Part shown: positions 53,979 to 64,000 of the stretch, piece by piece
Position numbering within the stretch: position 1 is the stretch's first letter
How the letters are laid out: each line of letters opens with the position of its first letter
Assembly: GCF_030704685.1 (NCBI RefSeq)
Contig: NZ_JAUZDX010000012.1
Coordinates: 62,001-126,000 of the forward strand
Length of the DNA stretch: 64,000 nucleotides
Direction: 5' to 3'
Source: Acidovorax sp. A1169
Lineage (GTDB): Bacteria > Pseudomonadota > Gammaproteobacteria > Burkholderiales > Burkholderiaceae_C
Notes under the pieces: model-generated
The model's input: the letters and a program-made list of their open reading frames with translations, nothing else
Databases searched by the model: none
What the model was told of the DNA's origin: nothing
Translations under genes and position numbers: made by a program

Positions 53979-55678
53979 CGGCCGGCCTCCCGGGGCTGCA
54001 GCCAGGTGGCCGCCGCCACAGGGGTGTCGCGGGCATCCTGCACATCGGCCGTGGTGCCCAACTGTGCCCGCAGTGCGGCCAGGCGCTGGGGCCATTGGGC
54101 TTGGTTCCAGCCAGGCACGTCGGCGGCCGGCATGGGCTTGCAAAAGACATAACCCTGGATGGTGGGCAGGCCGCAGGCCGCCAGGGTCTGCAGCTCGGCC
54201 GGGGTCTCGACCCCTTCCACCACCACCGACAGGCCGAACTCGCTGGCCAGCGCCCCCACATGCCGCAGCAGCGACTGGCGCCGCGGGTCCTGGGCCAGCT
54301 GGCGCACAAACAGGCGGTCGCACTTGATGCCGGCAATCGGCAGGTCGGCCAGCATGCCCAGCGAGGAATAGCCCGCGCCGAAGTCGTCCATCAGCACGCC
54401 CACGCCAATGGCCTGCAGGTGGCGTATGGATTCGAGCATGCGCGGGCCGCTGGCGATCAGCGCGTGCTCGGTCAGCTCCAGCTTGAGGCAGTTGCCGGGC
54501 AGGGCATGGCGCGAGAGCTCGGCCTGCAGCCAGGGCGCAAAGTCTTCTTCGAGCAGGGTGGCCGGCGCCACGTTCACGCTGAACTTTGCGCCGGCCATGC
54601 CCTCGCTGCGCCATCGGCAGGCCGAGGCCATGGCGTTGGTCAGGATCAGCCGGTCCACCAGGGGGGTCTTGCCCTGCAGTTCGCACACCAGCAGGAAGGC
54701 TTCGGGGTGGATGGCTCCGAGCAGGTCGCTGTGTACGCGCAGCAAGGCTTCGAACTGCACCTCGCCACTGTGCAGGTCGGCAATTGGCTGAAAGTGCAGG
54801 GCCAGTTGATCAGGCTGCAGCAGCACGGGCAACTGGTCTGCGATCAGCGACAGCTGGATGTCCCCTTCGGGCTGATGCAGCTCGTGGCTGGAGGTGCGCA
54901 TCAGCGACAGGGCGCGGCGCAGTAGTTGCTGGCGCGCCTGGTCAAAGCGCATGTTGCTCAGTTGCTCGGTGGCGATGGCCATGCCGAACAGCAACACGAT
55001 CACCAGCAGCGCCACCCCATCGGCCGAGGTCGCGCTGTCGGGCCATGCGAGCGGAAAGGTGTTCACCAGCAGCCAGTGCAGCACCAGGATGGCGGCGCCG
55101 GACAGGAGCTTGTCCTGCCACTGCTGGGGAATGTAGACGCGGGTCAGTGCCTTCATCTTGGCGGCCCTGAGGCGTATGGCCGTGTAGGCGGCGATGCCGA
55201 TGGCCGTGGCCAGGGCCAGCACGATGGCCAGGCCGTTGACCCGAACGTAGCTCGATACATAGCCTTCGGAGATGGTGAAGTGCGCAGCCAGCATGCCCAG
55301 CGCCAGCCCGGCCCCCGCCAGAACGATGCGCGCGCGGCTGGTGCTGGTGCTCAGCGTGGGGACCGTGAGCCGCGCACTCAGCGCCATGACGACCAGGCCC
55401 GTGAGTGCAGGCACCAGGCCCAGCGCATGGCCGGCGAGCTCCGCATACATGAGCATGCCGACCACATCCAGCGCCCACACGATGCAGCCGATGCACAGGG
55501 CGGCTTGCGAAGCGCTGATGCGCCGGCTCGACGGGTCGATGGCAAAGGCCGTGTGCTCCACGAGGCGCTGGCACACGTGCACCACCAGCGAAGCGAAGAT
55601 CCAGAACAGCAGGCTGTGCAGCAGCGGTGGAAAACCCACCGCGAACACCTGCGCGGTGTCATGCCCGATTGAAAACAT
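53975..55678 (-). CDS. Membrane EAL-domain phosphodiesterase with MHYT-like sensor
   Basis: Encodes 567 residues from MFSIGHDT (55678), preceded by GGAAGGGA; an MMTAH start at 55714/55711 is possible. Residues about 10-235 hold seven or eight helices in an MHYT-like order, but the first motif is changed (WALDVVGML at 68-76 in place of MHFxGM) and the second is AHFTIS (132-137). There is no GGDEF domain. The EAL domain (about 290-540) keeps EAL at 310-312, N369, E401/E404, DDFGAGYSS at 431-439, K452 and VEGVET. It probably hydrolyses cyclic di-GMP. First gene of a coupled four-gene operon. Confidence 0.88.
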   Translation of the reverse strand: MFSIGHDTAQVFAVGFPPLLHSLLFWIFASLVVHVCQRLVEHTAFAIDPSSRRISASQAALCIGCIVWALDVVGMLMYAELAGHALGLVPALTGLVVMALSARLTVPTLSTSTSRARIVLAGAGLALGMLAAHFTISEGYVSSYVRVNGLAIVLALATAIGIAAYTAIRLRAAKMKALTRVYIPQQWQDKLLSGAAILVLHWLLVNTFPLAWPDSATSADGVALLVIVLLFGMAIATEQLSNMRFDQARQQLLRRALSLMRTSSHELHQPEGDIQLSLIADQLPVLLQPDQLALHFQPIADLHSGEVQFEALLRVHSDLLGAIHPEAFLLVCELQGKTPLVDRLILTNAMASACRWRSEGMAGAKFSVNVAPATLLEEDFAPWLQAELSRHALPGNCLKLELTEHALIASGPRMLESIRHLQAIGVGVLMDDFGAGYSSLGMLADLPIAGIKCDRLFVRQLAQDPRRQSLLRHVGALASEFGLSVVVEGVETPAELQTLAACGLPTIQGYVFCKPMPAADVPGWNQAQWPQRLAALRAQLGTTADVQDARDTPVAAATWLQPREAGR

Positions 55679-55770
55679 TCTGTCCCTTCCCCCCAAATCG
55701 TGTGCAGTCATCATACGACCTGCCGATGGCGAGGCCTGGGGGATTGTCTGTGACGAAAGGCCCTCGGAGA

Positions 55771-56862
55771 TCAGTTCACGATGGCAACGCCCTTGACCTG
55801 GGCGTACACGCGCTGGCCCGGTGCCAGCGCCAGGGCCTGGGCCGAGCGCAGGGTCACCCGGGCGAGCAGCCGCGTGGGGCCGGCGTCGAGCGCCACCATG
55901 CACTGCCCGGGGCTGTCTTCGCTGACCTGCACCACCGTGGCGGGCAGGATGTTGAGGATGCTGGTGTCCACCTGCTCGGCCAGGGTCAGGCTCACATCGC
56001 GCGCCTGGATGCGCAGGCGCACCGGCGCACCCGCCGGCCGGGCCGTGGCGCTGGCCAGCAGCAACTGGCCGCCGGCGAACTGCACCGTGGTGATGTGGTC
56101 GTGCGCGTCGTGGCGCAGCACCGTACCCTCGACCACCGAGGCAGCCGCATCGCCGTGCGCCAGCGGCAGGTCCAGCCGCACCAGCATGTCTTCGGTGCGC
56201 CCACTGGCCAGCACCCGCCCGTCCTGCATCAGCACAATGTGTGCGGCCAGGCGCGCCACCTCGTCGATGGCGTGGCTCACGTACAGCACGGGGATGTCCA
56301 GCGCCTGGTGCAGCCGCTCCAGGTAGGGCAGCACCTCGGCCTTGCGCTGCGCGTCCAGCGCGGCCAGGGGCTCATCCATCAGCAGCACGCGCGGGCCCGT
56401 GGCCAGGGCCCGCGCCATGGCCACGCGCTGGCGTTCGCCGCCCGAGAGGGCGTGGGGCTTGCGGTCCATCAGGTGGGCGATGCCCAGCAGGTCCACCGTC
56501 TGGTCCAGCGCCACGGTGTGCTGCCGCTCCCGGGGCGTGCGCTTGCGGCCATAGTCGATGTTGCCGCGCACGCTCAGGTGCTCGAACAGGCTGGCCTCCT
56601 GGAACACATAGCCCAGCGCGCGCTCGTGCGTGGGCCGCCAGATGCGCTGCGCATCGTCCTGCCAGACCTCGCCATTGACCACCACGCGGCCCGGCTGCGC
56701 GCGCGCCAGCCCCGCGATGGCGCGCAGGCAGGTGGTCTTGCCGCAGCCCGAGGGGCCGAACAGGGCGCTGACGCCGCGCCCGGGCAGCGTGAGGTCCGCG
56801 TCGAGCGTGAAGCCCGGGCGCGAAACGAGCAGGCGCGCGCTGATCTGCTGGGAGGCGCTCAT
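55771..56862 (-). CDS. modC: Molybdate ABC transporter ATPase
   Basis: Encodes 363 residues with Walker [10 protein letters not shown], signature [15 protein letters not shown], Walker [12 protein letters not shown] and switch VSHAIDE. The C-terminal Mop/TOBE domain (about 290-355, [44 protein letters not shown]) binds molybdate and is the mark of ModC. It overlaps modB by ATGA (56859-56862). Import supplies the molybdenum cofactor, needed for the hydroxylase operon at the right end. Confidence 0.95.
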   Translation of the reverse strand: MSASQQISARLLVSRPGFTLDADLTLPGRGVSALFGPSGCGKTTCLRAIAGLARAQPGRVVVNGEVWQDDAQRIWRPTHERALGYVFQEASLFEHLSVRGNIDYGRKRTPRERQHTVALDQTVDLLGIAHLMDRKPHALSGGERQRVAMARALATGPRVLLMDEPLAALDAQRKAEVLPYLERLHQALDIPVLYVSHAIDEVARLAAHIVLMQDGRVLASGRTEDMLVRLDLPLAHGDAAASVVEGTVLRHDAHDHITTVQFAGGQLLLASATARPAGAPVRLRIQARDVSLTLAEQVDTSILNILPATVVQVSEDSPGQCMVALDAGPTRLLARVTLRSAQALALAPGQRVYAQVKGVAIVN

Positions 56863-57539
56863 GACACCATGGACGCGCGGCGGCGCGTGAGGTTCAGGCC
56901 CAGCAGCACCACGAAGGAGAACAGCACCATGCCGCCCGCCAGCCAGTGCGCCTGCGTGTATTCGAGGGCCTCCACATGGTCATAGATCTGCACCGAGACC
57001 ACGCGCGTCACGCCGGGGATGTTGCCGCCCAGCATGAGCACCACGCCGAACTCGCCCACCGTGTGCGCAAAGCTCAGGATGGCCGCGGTGATGAACCCTG
57101 GGCGCGCCAGCGGCAATGCCACGGTGAAAAAGCGGTCCAGCGGCCCCGCGCCCAGCGTGGCCGCCGCTTCGAGCGGCCGGGTGCCGATGGCCTCGAACGC
57201 CGCCTGCAGCGGCTGCACGGCGAACGGCAGCGAATAGATCAGCGAGCCCGCCACCAGGCCCCAGAAGGTGAAGGGCAGGGTGCCCACGCCCAGCCACTGC
57301 GTGAACTGCCCGACGGGCCCGCTGGGCCCCATGGTCACCAGCAGGTAAAAACCGATCACCGTGGGCGGCAGCACCAGCGGCAGCGCCACCACGGCCGACA
57401 CCGGCCCGCGCCAGCGCGAGGGCGTGTGCGCCAGCCACCAGGCCAGCGGCGTGCACAGCACCAGCAGCAATGCCATGGTGGTGCCCGCGAGCCGCAGCGT
57501 GAGGCCGATGGCCGCAAGATCGGCGCTGGAAAAGGGCAT
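56859..57539 (-). CDS. modB: Molybdate ABC transporter permease
   Basis: Encodes 226 residues with five to six membrane helices: [47 protein letters not shown], and the EAA loop [69 protein letters not shown] and the GEFG motif are typical ModB. It is preceded 31 bp upstream by modA and overlaps modC. Inner membrane. Confidence 0.95.
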   Translation of the reverse strand: MPFSSADLAAIGLTLRLAGTTMALLLVLCTPLAWWLAHTPSRWRGPVSAVVALPLVLPPTVIGFYLLVTMGPSGPVGQFTQWLGVGTLPFTFWGLVAGSLIYSLPFAVQPLQAAFEAIGTRPLEAAATLGAGPLDRFFTVALPLARPGFITAAILSFAHTVGEFGVVLMLGGNIPGVTRVVSVQIYDHVEALEYTQAHWLAGGMVLFSFVVLLGLNLTRRRASMVS

Positions 57540-57570
57540 GGACAGGGGAGAGGGCTCGTGCGGAAACTAT

Positions 57571-58380
<810 letters not shown>

Positions 58381-58499
58381 AGAGTATAGAAGCATGCCGC
58401 ATACGCCGCACGCCCCGCATGGCGAAGGGCCTGGCCCGTCTCTGCCGCGTTTGCGTGATGGTGGAAACTGTTTACGATCGCTCCATCGGCCTTTCACCC

Positions 58500-59279
58500 A
58501 TGCCCCCTACCTCTCCTGTTTCCTTTGCCGGTGCCCTGTGCCATGACATGGCCGACAAGCGCATCGCCATCCTGCGCGAGATCGGCGCGGGCGGCTCCAT
58601 CTCGCAGGCCGCGCGCGCCGTGGGCGTGAGCTACAAGGCCGCCTGGCAGGCGCTCGACAGCCTGACCAACCTGGCCGGCACGCCCCTGGTGGACCGCGCC
58701 GTGGGCGGTGCCGGCGGCGGCGGCGCGCAATTGACCGATGCCGGCCATCAGCTGCTGGCCGCCGCCGATGCCATGGCCGAAGCGCGCGCCGCTGTGCTGG
58801 CCCGCTGGGAGGGCCAAGCAGGCCCTGCGGTGGCGCGCCTGGCGGTGCGCACCAGCATGCGCAACCAGTGGCCCTGCACCGTGCAGCGGCTCGAAATGCT
58901 CGGCCAGATCGTGCGCGTGCACCTGGGCCGGACTGCGGACGATGACGGTGCCTTTCTCAGCGCCCGCATCACCCTTGAAAGCGCCGAACTGCTGGGCCTG
59001 GCGCCCGGCCTGGTGGTGCAGGCGCTGTGCAAGGCCACGGCGGTGCGGGTGGAGCGCGCCGGGGCCGACCTGCTGCGGGCCGAACCCGGGGTCTGCCGGC
59101 TGCCCGCCAAGGCCGTGCGTGTGGTGCGCGGCGAGACGGGCGACGAGGTGTCCGCCGAGCTCACGGGTGGCATCCAGATGGTGGGCTTCGCCGTGCCGGA
59201 CAGCGGCTTGCGCGGCGGCAGCCGCGTGCTGCTGGTGGTAGAAGACAACGCCGTCGTGATCGCGCTCGCTCAGGGCTGA
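58500..59279 (+). CDS. modE: Molybdate-dependent regulator ModE
   Basis: Encodes 259 residues from MPPTSP at 58500, close to the 262 of E. coli ModE; longer frames to 58458 or 58419 are possible but poorly supported. The winged helix (RIAILREIGAGGSISQAARAVGVSYKAAWQALDSL, then VDRAVGGAGGGGAQLTDAG) matches ModE closely. The molybdate loop RTSMRNQW (118-125) corresponds to the conserved TSxRNQ, and two Mop domains follow (ARITLESAELLGL, GFAVPDSGLRGGSRVLLVV). It represses modABC in the presence of molybdate. No clear ribosome site is seen. Confidence 0.93.
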   Translation: MPPTSPVSFAGALCHDMADKRIAILREIGAGGSISQAARAVGVSYKAAWQALDSLTNLAGTPLVDRAVGGAGGGGAQLTDAGHQLLAAADAMAEARAAVLARWEGQAGPAVARLAVRTSMRNQWPCTVQRLEMLGQIVRVHLGRTADDDGAFLSARITLESAELLGLAPGLVVQALCKATAVRVERAGADLLRAEPGVCRLPAKAVRVVRGETGDEVSAELTGGIQMVGFAVPDSGLRGGSRVLLVVEDNAVVIALAQG

Positions 59280-59290
59280 GCGAACCCTCT

Positions 59291-60454
59291 TCAGTGCCCC
59301 CTGGGCGTGCCCAGTTTGCGGTAGACGGTCGCCCGGCTGATGCCCAGCGCGCGCGCCGCTTCGGCCACATTGCCGCGGGCGTCCTGCACGGCCTGGCGGA
59401 TCAGCGCGGTTTCGGATTCGCGCAGCGGTGCGCTGGCCGCAGCGTGCCCAGGCGCGGGTGCCAGCAAGGGTGCGAAGCTGGTGCGTTGGCCGGCAGGCCG
59501 GGCGGGCAGGGCCAACCCCTGCAGGCGCAGGCCTGACCACAAGGGCATGTCCATCGGCACGGGGCCGCTTCGCTGCTGTTGCAGTGCCGCATCGAACAGC
59601 AGCGGCCAGGGCAGGGCCAGCAGATCCCCCGCGTGGGGCCGCGTGTCCGGCGCGCGCAGTGGCTGCGGCACCAGCTGGCGTGCCGTGCGGTTGGTGCCCA
59701 CCACATAGCCATCGGCGTCCAGCAGCATCAGGCCATCGCCTTCGCCGCCCAGCGTGCTGCCGGGCCAGTTCAGGCGCAGCAGCAGGGCATGGGGTTGCTG
59801 CAGCAGCAGCGCGTCCTCGATGGCGCGGGCCGAGCGGTCCACCAGGTGGCGCAGCTCGGGCCGCTCGGGCACGTCCACACCGGTCAGGTCGAGCATGCCG
59901 ATGCACTGGCCGTGCGGGTCGAACAGTGGGGCGCCGGCACAGCTGTAGCTGGTGTTGTCGTTGAAGAAGTGCTCGCCCCGGTGCAGCCACACGGGCTGCA
60001 GCTCGGCCAGGGCTGCGCCGATGGCGGTGGTGCCCACGGCCGCCTCCGACAGGTCGATGCCCACGCGCCCGATGGCATGCACCCGTGCGTCGCCGTGGTC
60101 GATGGCGCCCTGCACGTCCACCGCGACGCCGCGCGCATCGGTGAGCACCGCGAAGTAGTGCATGCCGGCGATGGCACGGGTGAGATGGGCCAGCACCGGC
60201 CGCGCCGCCTGCAGCAGATGGCGGTGCTGCTCTGCCACGCTGCGCAGCATGGCGGCGCTCACCAGGTCGAACGCCACGCGCTGGCCGGGTGCATGCCCTT
60301 GCGCCAGGCAGCGCTGCCAGGAGCGCACGATCCAGGGCTCGATGCCCAGCGCCGTCGGCACCTGGCCCTGGCTGAGCAGGGCGGTGCGGGCGCGGTCGAT
60401 CATGTCCTGGCGCTCGTCTGGCGATGATGGCGTGGCGACAGCTGCGGACAGCAT
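59291..60454 (-). CDS. GAF-domain regulator with Fis-type HTH, no AAA+ domain
   Basis: Encodes 387 residues from MLSAAVATPSS at 60454. Residues about 60-220 match the AcoR-type sensory GAF region (IEPWIVRSWQRCL, DLSEAAVGTTAIGAALAELQPVWLHRGEHFFNDNTSYSCAGAPLFDPHGQCIGMLDLTG). A PAS-like part follows, and a C-terminal Fis helix-turn-helix (ETALIRQAVQDARGNVAEAARALGISRATVYRKL) ends it. The sigma-54 AAA+ domain of AcoR (GExGTGKE, GAFTGA) is absent, so it cannot drive sigma-54 promoters itself. It is divergent from the molybdenum hydroxylase genes and is the natural candidate regulator for them. Confidence 0.87.
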   Translation of the reverse strand: MLSAAVATPSSPDERQDMIDRARTALLSQGQVPTALGIEPWIVRSWQRCLAQGHAPGQRVAFDLVSAAMLRSVAEQHRHLLQAARPVLAHLTRAIAGMHYFAVLTDARGVAVDVQGAIDHGDARVHAIGRVGIDLSEAAVGTTAIGAALAELQPVWLHRGEHFFNDNTSYSCAGAPLFDPHGQCIGMLDLTGVDVPERPELRHLVDRSARAIEDALLLQQPHALLLRLNWPGSTLGGEGDGLMLLDADGYVVGTNRTARQLVPQPLRAPDTRPHAGDLLALPWPLLFDAALQQQRSGPVPMDMPLWSGLRLQGLALPARPAGQRTSFAPLLAPAPGHAAASAPLRESETALIRQAVQDARGNVAEAARALGISRATVYRKLGTPRGH

Positions 60455-60538
60455 GGCGGGCTCCCGTGGGGTGGCGGGCCGGTGCACCCACTGCGGGGTG
60501 CTTCGGTGTGCAGTGCGCATGATGCGCGGGCGGTGCAC

Positions 60539-60601
60539 TGCAACATGTTTCATTTTGAGAATATCCGCGGCCGGGCGCCACCGATCTAGGGTTGACCCTA
60601 G
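60539..60601. promoter_or_regulatory. Two dyads between the GAF-Fis regulator and the hydroxylase operon
   Basis: TGCAACATGTTTCA at 60539-60552 is centred on AACATGTT and resembles the TGT-N-ACA sites of AcoR-like regulators. CTAGGGTTGACCCTAG at 60586-60601 is a 7-bp perfect dyad with a 2-bp spacer, 72 bp before the small-subunit start. They sit in a 218-bp divergent promoter region and are good operator candidates. Confidence 0.55.
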
Positions 60602-60672
60602 GAATCCGCCACCGCGCCCGGCCCAAGATGCGGCTTGCAGATCCAGCCAACACCCTCCGAGGAGACAGCCAG

Positions 60673-61143
60673 ATGCAAGTCCAGTTCACCGTCAATGGCC
60701 GCGCGGCCAGCGTTGACGTTCCCCCCAACACCCTGCTGGTCCACGCGCTGCGGGAGCACCTGCTGCTCACCGGCACGCACGTGGGCTGCGACACCAGCCA
60801 GTGCGGCGCGTGCACGGTGCACGTCAACGGCCGGGCCGTCAAGTCTTGCGCCATGCTGGCCGTGCAGGCCCAGGGCGCCGAGGTGCAGACCATCGAGGGG
60901 CTGGCCGCGCCCGACGGCACCATGCACCCCATGCAGGCGGCCTTCAAGGAGTGCCACGGCCTGCAGTGCGGCTTTTGCACGCCGGGCATGGTGATGAGCG
61001 CGGTGGACCTGTGCAAGAACCACCCCCAGGCCAGCGAGGGTGAGATCCGCGAGCTGCTGGAGGGCAACATCTGCCGCTGCACCGGCTACCAGAACATCGT
61101 GCGCGCAGTGCAGCATGGCCAAAAAGCCATGGCCTCCGCCTGA
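60673..61143 (+). CDS. Molybdenum hydroxylase small subunit, [2Fe-2S] (CoxS-like)
   Basis: Encodes 156 residues from MQVQFTVNG with GGAGAC upstream. The plant-type [2Fe-2S] cluster is held by C39, C44, C47 and C59 ([16 protein letters not shown]). The second cluster is held by C99, C102, C134 and C136 ([17 protein letters not shown]). It is electron-transfer subunit of xanthine-oxidase-family enzymes. First gene of an operon with the large and medium subunits. CO dehydrogenase annotations are common for such genes, but the large subunit is form II, so the substrate is open. Confidence 0.93.
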   Translation: MQVQFTVNGRAASVDVPPNTLLVHALREHLLLTGTHVGCDTSQCGACTVHVNGRAVKSCAMLAVQAQGAEVQTIEGLAAPDGTMHPMQAAFKECHGLQCGFCTPGMVMSAVDLCKNHPQASEGEIRELLEGNICRCTGYQNIVRAVQHGQKAMASA

Positions 61144-61176
61144 GTCACGTCCCTCATTCCATCAGGAGACAAGACC

Positions 61177-63564
61177 ATGGGTGCATCCGACTTTTCCAAG
61201 CTTCCGCACATCGGTGAATCGCTTCGCCGCAAGGAAGACTACCGTTTTCTGACCGGCGCCGGCCAGTACACCGACGACGTGGTGCTGGCCGCGCAGAGCC
61301 ATGCCGTGTTCCTGCGTTCGCCGCACGCGCATGCGCGCATCGTCAGCATCAACATCGACGCCGCCAAGGCGGCGCCCGGCGTGCTGGGTGTGTTCGTCGG
61401 CACCGACGTGGCGGCCGACAATATCAACGGCCTGCCCTGCGGCTGGCTCATCACCAGCACCGATGGCCAGCCCATGAAGGAGCCGCCGCACCCCATCCTG
61501 GCGCAGGGCAAGGTGCGTTACGTGGGCGACCAGGTGGCCATGGTCGTGGCGCTCACGCAGCAGCAGGCACGCGATGCGGCCGAGCTGGTGGAGGTGGATT
61601 ACGACGTGCTGCCCGCCGTGGTCAGCGTGGCCGATGCTGCGGCCGGCAAGGTGGCCGGTGCCGGCCTGCACGATGCCGCAGCCGACAACCACTGCTACAA
61701 GTGGGCGATTGGCGACAAGGGCGCGGTGGATTCGGTGTTCGCCAATGCCGCGCACGTGACGCAGCTCGATCTGGTGAACAACCGCCTGATCCCCAATGCG
61801 ATGGAGCCGCGCACGGCCATCGGCTCGTACAGCCGCGCCAACGACGAATACACACTCTATGTGAGCAACCAGAACCCGCACGTCGAACGCCTGCTGATGA
61901 CCGCCTTCGTGATGGGCCTGCCCGAGCACAAGGTGCGCGTGATCGCGCCCGACGTGGGTGGCGGCTTCGGCTCCAAGATCTTTCTGTATGCCGAGGACGT
62001 GTGCCTGACCTGGGCCGCCAAGAAGCTCAACCGCAACATCAAATGGGTGGCCGACCGCAGCGAGTCCTTCCTGACGGACGCGCATGGCCGCGACCATGTG
62101 AGCCATGCCGAGATGGCCATGGACAAGGACGGCAAGTTCCTGGCCATGCGCGTGCACACCGATGCCAACATGGGCGCCTACCTGTCCACCTTTGCCAGCG
62201 CCGTGCCCACCATCCTCTACGCCACGCTGCTGGCCGGGCAGTACACCACGCCGCAGGTCTACGTGGAGGTGGACGCCTGGTTCACCAACACCTCTCCGGT
62301 CGATGCCTACCGCGGCGCGGGTCGGCCCGAGGCCACCTACCTGCTCGAACGCCTGGTCACCCGCTGCGCCTGGGAGCTGGGCCTGTCGCAGGACGAGATC
62401 CGCAAGCGCAACTTCATCACCACCTTCCCCTACCAGACCCCGGTGGCGCTGCAGTACGACGTGGGCGACTACCACGCCTGCATGAACCAGGCGCAGGAGC
62501 TGGCCGACGTGGCCGGCTTCGAGGCGCGCAAGAGCGCCAGCGCCGCCAAGGGCCTGCTGCGCGGCATGGGCTACAGCAGCTACATCGAGGCCTGCGGCAT
62601 CGCCCCGTCGAACATCGCCGGGGCCCTGGGCGCGCGCGCCGGCCTGTTCGAATGCGGCGAGGTGCGCGTGCACCCCACGGGCAGCGTGACGGTGTTCACC
62701 GGCTCGCACAGCCATGGCCAGGGGCACGAGACCACCTTTGCGCAGGTGGTGGCCGCGCGCCTGGGCATCCCGGTGGAGAACGTGGACATCGTGCACGGCG
62801 ACACGGGTCGCGTGCCCTTCGGCATGGGCACCTACGGCTCGCGCTCCATCAGCGTGGGCGGCGCGGCCATCATGAAGGCGCTGGACAAGATCGAGGCCAA
62901 GGCCAAGAAGATCGCCGCCCACCTGATGGAGGCCAGCGACGCCGACATCGACTTCAGCGGCGGCGAGTTCACCGTGCGCGGCACGGACAAGAAGATCCCC
63001 TTCGGCCAGGTGGCGCTCACGGCCTATGTGCCGCACAACTACCCGCTCGACAAGCTCGAACCGGGCCTGAACGAGACGGCCTTCTACGATCCGACGAACT
63101 TCACCTTCCCGGCCGGCACCTACATCTGCGAGGTGGAGGTGGACCCGATGACCGGCTCCACCCGGGTGGACCGCTTCACGGCGGTGGACGACTTCGGAAC
63201 CATCATCAACCCGATGATCGTTGAGGGCCAGGTGCATGGCGGGCTGGTGCAGGGCATCGGCCAGGCGCTGATGGAAAACTGCGTGTACGACCGCGAGACC
63301 GGCCAGTTGCTTACCGGCAGCTTCATGGACTACGCCATGCCTCGCGCCGACGACTTTCCCGAGTTCAAGCTCGGCCATGTCTGCACCCCCTGCACGCACA
63401 ACCCGCTAGGTACCAAGGGCTGCGGCGAGGCCGGAGCCATCGGCTCGCCGCCAGCGGTGATCAATGCCTTGCTCGACGCCCTGCGCCCGCTGGGTGTCAA
63501 GGATTTCGACATGCCGGCCTCTCCTCACCGCGTGTGGGATGCCATTCAAAGTGCCAAGGCCTGA
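61177..63564 (+). CDS. Molybdenum hydroxylase large subunit, form II CoxL-like
   Basis: Encodes 795 residues that bind the molybdopterin cytosine dinucleotide cofactor. [23 protein letters not shown] opens the protein. VGGGFGSK (near 262-269) and the loop AYRGAGR at 377-383 mark form II; true CO dehydrogenases (form I) have AYRCSFR there. The catalytic glutamate is E751 in GCGEAGAIG. The reaction is a hydroxylation of an aldehyde or heterocycle, identity unknown. It is preceded by the small subunit (33 bp) and followed 11 bp later by the FAD subunit. Depends on molybdate, imported by the modABC genes nearby. Confidence 0.92.
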   Translation: MGASDFSKLPHIGESLRRKEDYRFLTGAGQYTDDVVLAAQSHAVFLRSPHAHARIVSINIDAAKAAPGVLGVFVGTDVAADNINGLPCGWLITSTDGQPMKEPPHPILAQGKVRYVGDQVAMVVALTQQQARDAAELVEVDYDVLPAVVSVADAAAGKVAGAGLHDAAADNHCYKWAIGDKGAVDSVFANAAHVTQLDLVNNRLIPNAMEPRTAIGSYSRANDEYTLYVSNQNPHVERLLMTAFVMGLPEHKVRVIAPDVGGGFGSKIFLYAEDVCLTWAAKKLNRNIKWVADRSESFLTDAHGRDHVSHAEMAMDKDGKFLAMRVHTDANMGAYLSTFASAVPTILYATLLAGQYTTPQVYVEVDAWFTNTSPVDAYRGAGRPEATYLLERLVTRCAWELGLSQDEIRKRNFITTFPYQTPVALQYDVGDYHACMNQAQELADVAGFEARKSASAAKGLLRGMGYSSYIEACGIAPSNIAGALGARAGLFECGEVRVHPTGSVTVFTGSHSHGQGHETTFAQVVAARLGIPVENVDIVHGDTGRVPFGMGTYGSRSISVGGAAIMKALDKIEAKAKKIAAHLMEASDADIDFSGGEFTVRGTDKKIPFGQVALTAYVPHNYPLDKLEPGLNETAFYDPTNFTFPAGTYICEVEVDPMTGSTRVDRFTAVDDFGTIINPMIVEGQVHGGLVQGIGQALMENCVYDRETGQLLTGSFMDYAMPRADDFPEFKLGHVCTPCTHNPLGTKGCGEAGAIGSPPAVINALLDALRPLGVKDFDMPASPHRVWDAIQSAKA

Positions 63565-63575
63565 GGAGAAGCACC

Positions 63576-64000
63576 ATGTACGCATTCACTTATGAAACCC
63601 CGGCCAGCGTGGCCGATGCAGCGCGCCTGACAGCGGCCGGCGGCAAGCCCATCGCGGGCGGGCAGAGCCTGCTGCCTTCCATGCGGTTGCGCCTGGCCAA
63701 CCCGGGCCAGATCATCGACCTCAATGGCATTCCAGAGCTGGCGGGCATTCGCCGCGAAGGCAATGCCCTGGTGATCGGCGCAATGGCGCGGCACATGGAC
63801 GTGGCCGGCAGCGCGGACGTCAAGGCCGCCATCCCGGCCCTGGCCGACCTGGCCGCACACATCGGCGACCGCCAGGTGCGCGCCCGCGGCACGCTGGGCG
63901 GGTCGGTGGCCAACAACGACCCCGCCGCCTGCTACCCCAGCGCTGTGCTGGCCCTGGGGGCCACCGTCATCACCGACCAGCGCGAGATCGCGGCGGACGA
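63576..64000 (+). CDS. Molybdenum hydroxylase medium subunit, FAD-binding (CoxM-like), partial
   Basis: Open at the right edge, with 141 residues visible. Start MYAFTYETPASVADAARL with GAGGAGAAGC upstream. The FAD-binding motifs PIAGGQSLLPSMRLRL (the GGQSLLP loop) and IGDRQVRARGTLGGSVANNDPAACYP (the TLGGSxANNDP loop) are complete. It passes electrons from the iron-sulfur subunit to an acceptor. Third gene of the operon. Confidence 0.93.
   Translation, partial: MYAFTYETPASVADAARLTAAGGKPIAGGQSLLPSMRLRLANPGQIIDLNGIPELAGIRREGNALVIGAMARHMDVAGSADVKAAIPALADLAAHIGDRQVRARGTLGGSVANNDPAACYPSAVLALGATVITDQREIAAD

Noticed and set aside
58494..61082. Long minus-strand frame spanning modE and the GAF-Fis promoter region
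   Set aside because: Contradicted by three well-supported genes and two operators in the same stretch.

Overview
The window is high-GC, gene-dense chromosomal DNA with Shine-Dalgarno-led genes, many ATGA start/stop overlaps and a tRNA-Leu. Its gene content (hemCDXY, xseB-ispA-dxs, prkA-yeaH-spoVR, flhDC, galU/valS, many TRAP and ABC importers) points to a betaproteobacterium of the Comamonadaceae (Acidovorax-like). That family assignment is inferred from gene content and style; no 16S rRNA is present.

Layout. 1-2.8 kb: end of a LysR regulator, two small hypothetical genes, a 270-bp three-way-junction repeat, and a divergent carboxymuconolactone-decarboxylase-like gene/GntR regulator pair with two matching operators. 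2.8-5.2 kb: a less GC-rich remnant island beside tRNA-Leu(CAA), with a VapBC45-like toxin-antitoxin pair and a frameshifted phage-type regulator. 5.2-13.3 kb: cysM, a Nudix hydrolase, tusA, galU, valS and an M48 membrane peptidase. 13.3-18.8 kb: the prkA-yeaH-spoVR stress cluster, with a second copy of the structured repeat inserted between prkA and yeaH. 18.8-20 kb: a scar where an aldehyde dehydrogenase and an oligopeptide-type ABC ATPase have both lost their 5' ends. 20-28 kb: a VOC enzyme, a half-size ABC-F ATPase, a yceI-yceI-cytochrome b561 operon and the haem operon hemC-hemD-hemX-hemY. 28-40 kb: ppc, an orphan Rap1a-like periplasmic protein, a decayed manC remnant, an AI-2E transporter, two lipoproteins (one FlgO-like) next to flhDC, a rhodanese, a DMT transporter and a Rieske oxygenase. 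39-43 kb: xseB-ispA-dxs. 43-48 kb: two tandem TakP-like TRAP binding proteins facing a TRAP permease pair.

48-64 kb is an oxyanion and molybdoenzyme region. It holds a ModE/binding-protein-like regulator divergent from a tungstate-type importer (tupB-C-A like), a four-gene translationally coupled operon that begins with a membrane EAL phosphodiesterase, modABC divergent from modE with a ModE-type operator between them, and a GAF-Fis regulator without an AAA+ domain divergent from a form II molybdenum hydroxylase operon (small, large and start of medium subunit). Mod/Tup import probably supplies the metal for this enzyme.

The least explained structure is the pair of 269-270 bp elements at 912-1181 and 15552-15820. 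Both fold on paper into an outer stem of 27-30 bp plus two arms, each arm tipped by an 8-bp hairpin. Most stem sequences differ between the copies while pairing is kept, which is the signature of selection on structure.
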